From Thoreauomyces humboldtii (taxonomy: Eukaryota > Chytridiomycota > Chytridiomycetes > Spizellomycetales > Powellomycetaceae): a DNA stretch of 64,000 nucleotides. Each line of letters begins with the position of its first letter. Position 1 is the first letter of the stretch. The notes below the pieces were generated by a model. The model searched no databases. It was not told the DNA's origin and saw nothing but the letters and a program-made list of their open reading frames with translations. Position numbers and translations under genes: made by a program. Below are positions 55,201 through 64,000 of this stretch, piece after piece. The stretch spans positions 1-64,000 of the forward strand of contig JADGJA010000025.1 in the NCBI GenBank assembly GCA_027596035.1, given 5' to 3'.

Positions 55201-58200
55201 TCACCTTCAATCTCATTTACTTCAAGCGTTTGGAAGAGGGTTTTGTGCCTGTCAGCGAATCCCCCGGATGTGTCACATTGTACCGTGAAGCAGCCCTGTG
55301 CCGTTTCGGTCGCACGCACAAGGCCTGCGCAGCCGAGAATGATCCTGAGAAGAATACTGTATGTGCCGTTCAGTTTGTACTTATCAATGATCGGCGTCAA
55401 AAAAAGGTCATAACGGAGCTCGTTGTCGAGCCCATTGTGGACGGTCCGGCTGGATCCAGTGTCGCAACGGACGAAAGCACCGAGCAACTGCCGGTACCCA
55501 CTTTGTTTAAGCAGTATTACGATGGGTTGAGGGAACGTATGCTTTCGCAAGACCGTCGCCTGGTCAGCAAGGTTTATACTTTTGATCGGATCCATGCGAT
55601 CGGTCGACTGCGAACCCATGACGCTAAGGAAGTCAGTAAGCTTCGAGATCATAAGCAGAACTTTCGTAGAGTATCCGAGCACCACTATCGTAGTGCGCCT
55701 ACGACCCTTCCTACTTCTTTTGAACTTGGCTCCTTGCTGGATGAGAGCTCTTTCGCAACGGTGGCATTCCGCTTTCCCCATGTCGTGGAACCTCCAGATT
55801 CCGAATCATTTGACGAGACTACACCTTCGGATGCGGACACGTTTTTTCCACTCATAGACACCGCTAGTTCGATTGTCCGCTCGGTTCCTACTTCCCCTCC
55901 ATCCACTCCCGTAACGGGACGATCTAACGTGCCTCAAGCGATATCGTCGCGGTTACCAAGAAACGATCGACCTACTACCCCACCAGGAATCGTCCCGCGG
56001 CCAAGTATTACCAGCACGACAAGCGTTGAGTACCCCAACGTTCATCGGTATTCTCGGCCAAAGTCGGGCGATGCCCTATTTTTGAGCATCCCGCGTCAGA
56101 GGTCGGACTCAGCTGTACCGGCTTTTCAAAGCCCTGGCTATTGGACAAGCCTGGAGGCTGTATACTTTGCTCGTAGCGCTCGTGATCGTTGCAACCTTGC
56201 ACTTAGTCGTTACGTTTCCCGAATGCTCGACTCCCTGGCCGATGCAGAGATATCCATGGTAGATCAACCGCGCGGTCTCCCTGCGGGTCCTGAGATTTTG
56301 GCCGACGCTCCAACAGAGCCGCTGCGCCGCGTAAGCGTGGGACTTTTAGGACACGTCAAAGACACTGCCCGCGCAATCGTGCGAAAGGCTTCGAAAAATG
56401 CTGGTAGCGAAGACAAAGTGCTCTTTCCAGCAGAGCTTAGTGACAGCAAATGTTACGTGAAAATCCGAGATTCGGAGAGCTTCATGCTCATCTTCGCACC
56501 CCTGTACAACGCTCAAGCCTCACAGAACGCAGACTCAAGGTTTTCGCACTTTGCGCTAACTCTGGTGGAATGCACACGCCCGCGGTTGCCTGACAACGGT
56601 CTTCCTATAACGTCCGTCACTCCGTTCAATCCGATCAGGAGTGACGATGCGTCGGATCAGTACGTTCGCGCACTGAGTCTCAAGAGTCAGGGTGTCGAAG
56701 GAAACCTGAAAGAGATCGCGGAACTCGGAAGGTCCGAGGTTAACAATGAAGGCGAAGACGCCGGTTCGGGATCTCACGAACAAGCGCTTCGTAAAGACTC
56801 CGACGTGATTGGGAAATCAGTCCTGAGAGATGGACAGGTGTTTTTATCTGGGACTGGAAGCGGCCTCGCATATTTCAAAGAGCCCGTGGAGGCGTACGCG
56901 CCTTTGGAGGAATCTCTTTCACCTTACGCCACGGACATTTTAATGCAAGTGAACAAAGGATTTCAAACGGCGTTCACAAGAAGCGTGTATGCGGCATTAC
57001 TTCAGGGTTATGACATTGATCCTTTGGATCTTGACCGAGCTGTTGATGCCTGTAACGAAACTAGCATTGATATCGACTTGACAGATTACCTGAATGCCCT
57101 GGTTTTGAAAGGTGACACCGAAGCTAGGTAGGCGGTTGAAAACCAGGCAGATCCAAGTCCAGTTCGCCCAATCTAACCATATTTCAAGTGTTCACCATAA
57201 AGTTCAGGAGGGTTTCCGAGCTTTACTTCGAGAATATCTTTCCCCCGTTCCTTGTTACAGCTGCAAAAACGAGAACGTTTTTTTTTATCGCCCAAAAGCT
57301 GATGCGGTCCCAGACCTCACCGGAAATGCGCCGCTTACAGCGCCGCTAGCGTCGCAACGGACTGCTGGCACTAGTACCTCTGGCCAAGGACATCCAACCA
57401 GCGCCAGACGATCTCAGACACCGCTGCAATCAGTACTGCATCTAGATATTCCTGGTCAAATCTTGCCTATATCGTCAGATCTTGAGATTCTATCTCAAGT
57501 CCTGGAATGTGCCGATACACCTCTTTTCGTTCGGACCGAATGCACTTTTCTTAAACCGAATCAGGATGCAGACAAACCTGCGAGAAGTATTCTGATCCCG
57601 GCGGGGAAGCTGCCTACCTCATATCATCTGCATGCTCGACGCACAAGTTGCGGCCCAATGGAGGAACATAGTTTCATTCCGGCGTCGATAGGGGATGCCA
57701 AGAATCCCTTGCGAAGTGCAGACGGCACCAGAGTAACCCTGCACCTGCGCTGTCTGACAGTCGCAAGTTTGGGAACAAAAAGGTCGGCGTCTGATTGCCC
57801 ACCGAACGCGCCTGATGAATCAGTGAATGACTTGACGGAGATGCCTGACGTCAAGGTCGTTAAGGAATCTAATCTCCAAGAAACCACGAATAAAATTCAA
57901 GCCCTTTTGCAGAATGAAGTTATGTCAGCTATGCTCTGTCTCGAGCCCATACGAGAAGAGAGCCTGAGATTCGTCGAGGACATTCTCCGGTATCGGCATA
58001 GTGACCCCGCTTCTAAAATGCTTGATACACTGGAAGTCGTACCTACTTTTACGGATGCAGAGCCAAGTCTTGCCGTTAGCGTCCCGCTTCCATTTATTAG
58101 AAATGGCGTGGGCACAGATCTTTTCAGATCTCAATTTGAGGGCTTTGACTTAGGCTTTAGTACCGTTATCAAGGCAGGGGACATCTTCCATGTGCCAGAT

Positions 58201-61200
58201 CTGGAGAATCACCGAAGTGGTACCGGCCTCCCAGCATTCCAGCTGAGCTCGGTGCAAGGCCTCGGGATCTCGCTGACTGGGTCGCCCAACTCTGAACCTC
58301 TGGTTGGGCAGTTTACTGCATCCCCAACAACCATGCCAGTGTCTCCTCGCTTTTGGTTGCTTGCCGTTCTCGGGGATCTCTCCGTTCAAATCTACTTTTT
58401 TTCTAAGGAGGTGACCGGGTACCGGCGTTTAGCCATAGTGAGCAAGCTCCGTGAAGGGATCATCTCGTGTTGCGAACGCGCGAATTGTACATACCTTCTG
58501 CAACAACTGAAAGAGACCCACGTCGCAAGGTAAGTCCACATGTCCAAATGTCACAACCGCAGAATCGTACTGACTTTCATAAACATAGCAAGTATTTGAT
58601 TCCCGCCAATTTGAGTGAAGAGGAACCCAAATCCTCACCCTGGCGGCGTGACACGGATGACGAAGATGTCATGAGCAGTCCCTCTCCACCCGCCGACGAA
58701 ACCTGCCGGGAACGCTTTCAGCCGGGTCGTTTTGCTTGTCCGTTGGTGTTTCGACATTCCTTTCCTCTACATTGGCGCCTGCGACCTCAGCAAGCACTCA
58801 GTACTGTCATTGTCGCGTTGCAGCCTTTCGGAATTGCGAATCGCAAAAATATGTTCGTTTTTGCGGACCGTGATTCCGTCTTTTACGTGAAAGTATCGAT
58901 TGAGGATCGTGACTCGTCCAGCAGAGATCAGGACAACGAAAGCGACCCTCCCGAGAATGCCCCTATGACTGATGCGGCGGAACCGCAGTTTACCTCTCTT
59001 CGGACAAGCAGCGCAGAATCCCCTCGAGGCACGGGTTCACCCTTGATGCGCCGTTCAACTGTTTCGAGCGTTGCCGCCCACTCAGCAGCTTCTCTCGAAA
59101 CGTCGACGCACAACTCTCGGGCGCCGGATTTCGCTCTTGTGTTGGACGTTCACGGCATCGATCAACCGACGACGGAACTGACCGTAGATTTGCTGTCAAT
59201 GGTCGAGCAAAAAATCAACGCGTTAACCCAATCCGTGCTCGGAGCTTACTTTGCCCGGAACGTCACGATGAAATTGACTCCTGCGGACCTCAACTTTATT
59301 CTTCCGGCCGCCCGCGGAGTGTTACCTGCTCGGGCCCGGTACTTTCTATTGCCAGCGGTCGTTAAAAGCCCTTATATTATCCTATTACTTCTACGACAAA
59401 GTCTCATGCCTTGGCTTCATGTTCTGTCCGGAGCTGACGTTGTGGGCAGTTTGCGTACGCGTTTCGAAACCGCTTATGGATGGGCGGATCGCGTGAATGA
59501 CTCTGAAACAGCCACACGTGCAGCGTATGAAATCCAGCTTTCAGATTTCTCATTTGTCTATAACTCGATTCCCACGCGCAATCCTTCGCCAGTTGAAGCT
59601 GTAGTTGGGCAAGGCATTGCATGCATATGCTTTGCCCTTCTCAATAGCGAAGGCAAGATCATGGCAGAAGCCCCGGGTCTATTGCTTGATAGCGATGCCA
59701 ACAGCGGGGATCCCAAAGTCCTTGGGGAAATATGTGGCAAGACGATCAGATTGGAAACCCCTACCAGCGGTGAGGGGTACAAGATCGCACTCGAAGTCTG
59801 GTCTCACGGTAGTATCAATCTGGATGGGCTTTTGCGGAAGCTTGAAGAAGCGCTTCTGGCGGCGCAAATGGATTATGAAGTCGAGGCGTCCGTGGGAAGA
59901 CTCAGCGATTGCCACACCCGGAAGGCACTCGCCAAACGCACTGCCTCGGGCATGGGGCTTGTCGCAGACTTGCCGTCTTCTAGCTCTCCAATACCGGCAG
60001 AACCTTCTCTCTGGCACGCTGAACCTCTGACAGAAGTGGACAACCCTGCTGCCGAGTCGCTGGGAAGGGCCGACGATCCAACCGGCATGGACCACTTCGG
60101 CGTCTTCTTCAGGACGATGCAGGGCCTCTTACCATCCGCAGTGGACTTGGACGTTCCAAGCATCAAACGGATAGTGGCTACGGTTACATTGCCGCCATGG
60201 GTAATAGAACAGTTCGTAGGAGAGTTGCAAGAAGTTATCGCTGGAATCATAACCACAACCGGAATCATTTGTCTACGCGATAGAGCTGCGACAACAGAAG
60301 TACCGCAGTTTGAGGTGCACAAACACGTCAAACGAGATCCGCGTAGCAGTCAAAACTCCGCGGCATCTCTCTTGCTGGACGCTACGCCGGACGCTCAACA
60401 GAAAGATCTCTTCTTCACACTCGCAGGTCTATCCCAACTTCAATCGCAAGGCGGGTTCCGCCGGCTACTTCCCGGAGGTGGTGAGCGCAGAACGTCGTTT
60501 GAAATGGAAAGATCCACCTCCTTTGCAACCGAGGCGGATTCTCTAGCTAGCACGATGCAAGGACGTTCGTCGGTATTTGATGACTCCGATTCCGATGTCA
60601 GCAGCACTGCATGGCAACTAGCTCCACGTAGGCGGTCACGGATGGGTCGTTCTGGAATTTCGCTCAGTGCAATCACAAGTATACCCGAACCGAACCCAAA
60701 TGACAAAATGATGTATCCCGGGAATCTCCATCCAGCCTCATCAGCGTTGGGGACTCGAAGTCGCTTTCTCTTCATGACAGTCGAAAACAACAAAGTCGTT
60801 GCTTTCACGTACAACTGGAAACCCGCTCACTGCGAGCTCTTATTTGGTCAGATCCTTCGGGTGCTCAGCTGGAATCATTTACGCATACAATTTCTACAGA
60901 AGGAGCTTGCCTTGTTGCAACAAAAAGGAACATCTGCTCGGCACCTGTCGTTCCGCTTTTCGAAGGATAACGAGGAGACGGAAGTCGTGCCAGCGTCTTA
61001 CGGCGGTGACTTGAAGACTATGGCTATGGCGACTCATTTCCAGCAGCAGATTTCAGCCAGCAGCATAGCCTTGCCCCTTCCCAATGATGCGGCAGCAGCA
61101 GGTTCTGTATACGGTTCCGATGTCGATACTCTTCAGCGACATGCTGTGGAGTTTCTAGATTGGCTTGCGCGACGGATCCGATTCGGAAGCATCGCCAAGG

Positions 61201-63403
61201 AAGCTCCGTCACCCCGTGAGCGGAGCATGCTGCTTTCTCCCTTCCTGGGTGGCAATGCGCCCGACATCGATCGGAGGAGCACCGCAGACAAGCGTCAGTC
61301 CGCTGTCAATGTTTCTGACATGGCTAAAGTTCTCCGTTCCGTGCGCTTGCTTCATTTTGTGAAGTATCCGATCATGTTCACGGATCTCCGACATCAACTT
61401 ATCGGCCACCCGGACGGACCTTTACCGGGGTCTTCGATGGACTTTCCGGACGATTTGATGTCCCCTACTCTTAGTTCCCAAGGAAGCATCGCCACTCCTG
61501 TCAGTGCATCTCCCTGGACGCCAGAGGCAGATGATGACGAGGTCTTGCTGTGGTACAAGCAGATGCTAAACACTTACTTGAAGGATTACGTGGCATATCT
61601 GAGGCATCTTGGACTTGAGCCTTCCGATAACGGCTCGGCCACCTTTGACAGGGATCCCTTCACAGCTCCTGCAGGTGTTTCTCCCCGTTACTGGGTCTCG
61701 AATCGTCTTAGCGTGGAAACCGATGTTACGTACCTGGTTCGGTGGTTTAAGACGGGGGTGATTGTGGCCCAGATCGGTGTGGACGGTATCTTCGGCTGCA
61801 TTAATTTGTATACGCTTAATCTACCGGAGCCCCCGCGCGGCGTTTCGACCAGTGGTTTGGCAGACGGGTTTGGTGACGCTTGCAAGAAATTGAAGAATGA
61901 TGTGCATCTGAGTTCATGTAAGTTCATCCTCACAATCGGCTTCAATTCATAGTCCTTCCAAGAAAGCTCACCTTCTCCTTAGATGCATACGACTTTCATC
62001 TTCGCTACTTCCAAAGCATTTTGGATCGGCGAATAAAGCAAGCTACCCCTGTCGACATCCTCCTTGTCATGAAGGCGTTTTCTGTGTTCAATCCACGAAA
62101 AGCTAACTTTGCTCGCTCCCGTATTCACCGCGGCTCCTGTGCAATCGACGACGGTCAGGTTTCTACTTCCCTGTTCCAGTACATCCTGAAGAACCCGTTA
62201 CGTTATGGGTTCTGTCCTATCCTTCACGGAAGTCGACCTATAGCATGCTCCTTGTCATCTACGAGCCCCGAGTTCAGCAGGCCCGGAAGCGGTAGCATGG
62301 GCGACTACATTGAACAACCAGAAAATGTCTACACGATTGTTGTTTACTCTACCACAGAAGGCGCTGCAACAGATGATCCGGTTGTCAACATGGCAGGCTC
62401 GGGGTCTGCTCGGGACACCCCATCCTCTCGCGCACATCAACGCAGAACAAGTGGAGGTTCTACCAGCACATCTAAATTACGCCTACGCTACTTCTTGCTT
62501 GTGGTGAACATGAAAACGCCGTTTCCGCTCGCTGTACTTGACAACACTCGGACTTCGGCCATGGGAAATGCCATCCTGTACGATCCTTTGCACGAATATC
62601 TCGCCGGCGGATATTACTTGAAGGATATCGTCAGACATGCGGAACGTAAGGTTGAACGACTCATAGAGCAAGCCATACGATATTACGGGCGCGACAACTT
62701 ATGGAGACAGCTGCTGCGGGCGCAGGATCCAGCCTCTCTCGCGGCAGCAAGCGCTGGATGCTTGGAGGACACCACTGGGAATGGCGACGGGATGCACGAA
62801 TGGGCCAAGCTCTTTCTGGAAAAAATCGAGCCCAACTCGCGGGCTTTGGTCACAATCGATGCTTCTCTTGCCGAGCTTTTCTCGGACCCGTGGGTGCAAT
62901 GGTCCCGTCTTCTTGATCATCTTCAGAGCTTCTATAAGTCGCATGCTCGTGAACTTATCGAAAATTTCAACGGGTCCAGTCAACCAGTCCGCCGACATCT
63001 CGTGCTCTTCAACCCCCGCAACGAGGACTACCTACTGCACTTCGTCCTCCGCAGCCCTGAGCGCCACCGACAGTCCCTCAAAGTCACATCGCCAACGCCG
63101 TCCGCCTCACCCCTCCTCCCAGCTCCCATGACGCCTGCAGGAACGCATCTACGTGCAAGCAGTACGTCGTCCGCCGCCGACTCTGCTTCCGTCACTTCTG
63201 GCGCAGCACGTCGAAGTTCGGCAGCGACTGACACATCTCGCCGCGGGATCGCGTCCCCAAGTAAGATACTGACCACAGTCGGAATAGAGGCATTCGCTGT
63301 CTCAAGGGAGGGAGTGGTGGATGAGGTCGAATATACGCACATCAGCGACGTGGTCAACACGATTTCTGCTTGGCTGTGGTCCGAGACCGCTCGGTCACTG
63401 TAA
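52241..63403 (+). CDS. SZT2: SZT2 homologue (KICSTOR subunit family)
   Basis: Nine exons (52241-52246, 52308-52445, 52506-52708, 52825-52897, 52958-54307, 54372-57127, 57189-58529, 58589-61917, 61983-63403) encode 3,538 residues, close to the ~3,400 of animal SZT2. The first exon codes only Met-Ser. N-terminal similarity is clear: IVLLLKQPTRITRGDYDLWL, YRVAFVVDCSPSMTVIDDSS, MVYVTVIAECGSSYF and LPSIVLLTDGVVGT parallel the start of vertebrate SZT2. Mid-protein islands (SFSVGKGVYVKLLQERAD) and the C-terminus (YDFHLRYFQ, YYLKDIVRHAERKVERLIEQ) also fit. Serine-rich linkers separate the islands. In animals SZT2 scaffolds KICSTOR, which brings GATOR1 to lysosomes to restrain TORC1 when amino acids are low. 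Yeast lacks it. Splice phases agree throughout. Confidence 0.9.
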
Positions 63404-63459
63404 ATACAATTTTTTTCATTTCCAAAAAAATACCCCCTTTCCCCCGCCCCCCAAAATGT

Positions 63460-64000
63460 TCAAGCAGAGAGTGCGATCCTGCTGCGTGGTCCCAAAGTCT
63501 CGTTCGGGACTCTCCTCAATTGTAGCCTCAGCGCATTCAAACGGAGCGCATCGAAACCAGTTGTTCGACGTTCCAAAAACCTCCGCAGGAAAGCATGGCA
63601 GGACTTGGCCATATTTGTGTAGGCAGGGTCCCGCTTCATCAAGACGTATAGCGTGCAGGAGAAGATGGTGGCTGCTACCGTAACGAGGTAAGAAACTGGT
63701 TCTTCAGACAGAAGAAGGAAGCGGTGTCAGCGCGAGCAATGACCAGAAGAACAAGAGAAATGTTACCCATGAGATCCCATCCGAGCTGAGATTTGGAAAT
63801 GACGAGGATCAACAAACATTGTTCGTCCTATCATGAAAGGTGACCGATCAGCCTACCTGCTGCGTCAGGAAGATGATTGCGCCCAGCTGCCCAGTGATGT
63901 AGATCAAACCGCTCCATTTCAAGACCGCAATGCTTGTTCCCACTTTCCGCTCGATGGACTCGTCCATTCGCACAAGCCAGGCGAGTTCCTTCTCCAGTGA
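63460..64000 (-). CDS. MCU: Mitochondrial calcium uniporter (MCU), C-terminal part, cut by window edge
   Basis: Three exons are visible (64000-63857 open to the edge, 63785-63767, 63701-63460). Reading inward: a coiled segment (LEKELAWLVRMDESIERKVG), the first membrane helix (YITGQLGAIIFLT), the pore motif GWDLMEPVSYL (family WDxMEP) and the second helix (TVAATIFSCTLYVLM), then a matrix coiled coil (SCHAFLRRFLERRTTGFDAL). Asp and Glu of the selectivity filter are present. The middle exon is only 19 nt (63785-63767) and carries LGWDLM plus the first base of the Glu codon. MCU carries calcium across the inner mitochondrial membrane. The stop codon is at 63460-63462, 57 bases from the SZT2 stop, so the two genes are convergent and nearly touching. 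Confidence 0.9.

Overview
This window looks like nuclear DNA of a zoosporic or other early-diverging fungus, most likely a chytrid. Genes are compact and intron-rich, with introns of about 50-110 nt, GT-AG borders and very small exons. The gene set includes fungal hallmarks (a Skt5/Chs4 chitin-synthase activator, a Pex24-family peroxin, a LIM-RhoGAP) and genes absent from baker's yeast (SZT2, the mitochondrial calcium uniporter MCU, CRIPT, a TmcB/TmcC-like multipass protein). No bacterial or organellar segment is seen. I rebuilt gene models by hand from splice signals; total coding length is a multiple of three in every complete model.

Layout. 1-6.3 kb: the 3' end of an unknown gene, RPA43 (minus), a doubtful small secreted ORF, and SKT5. 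6.3-12.6 kb: a rearranged segment. It holds a 5'-truncated inverted copy of MRPL46, a decayed pogo/Tigger DNA transposon (6861-9260) with long terminal inverted repeats and a TA target duplication, about 2.3 kb without a recognisable gene, and intact MRPL46. The two ends are inverted copies of one ~480-bp segment, as expected for an inversion with staggered breaks. 12.7-22.3 kb: a Pex24-family peroxin, CRIPT, a 1,291-residue glutamine-rich protein and a small diverged ubiquitin-like protein. 23-36.2 kb: a MOSC-domain protein, an RGS protein, a 543-residue protein I do not recognise, a 19-exon TmcB/TmcC-like membrane protein and a PEX39-like KPWE protein. 36.5-43.4 kb: a LIM-RhoGAP, two identical inverted tRNA-Leu(CAA) genes and RPN10. 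43.9-52 kb: an SPX phosphate transporter, an unknown multipass membrane protein and the CUE-domain protein Cue3/ASCC2. 52.2-64 kb: SZT2 (3,538 residues) and the C-terminal part of MCU, cut by the window edge.

There is no operon-like logic; neighbours are functionally mixed. Themes that recur are peroxisome biogenesis (two genes), nutrient signalling and transport (SZT2, SPX transporter), cell polarity and wall (SKT5, LIM-RhoGAP), and translation or proteostasis (MRPL46, RPA43, Cue3/ASCC2, RPN10, tRNA-Leu). The points most worth a second look are the inversion with duplicated breakpoints, a fungal SZT2, the MCU pore motif carried mostly on a 19-nt exon, the ubiquitin-like protein lacking a terminal di-glycine, and the unrecognised 543-residue protein.
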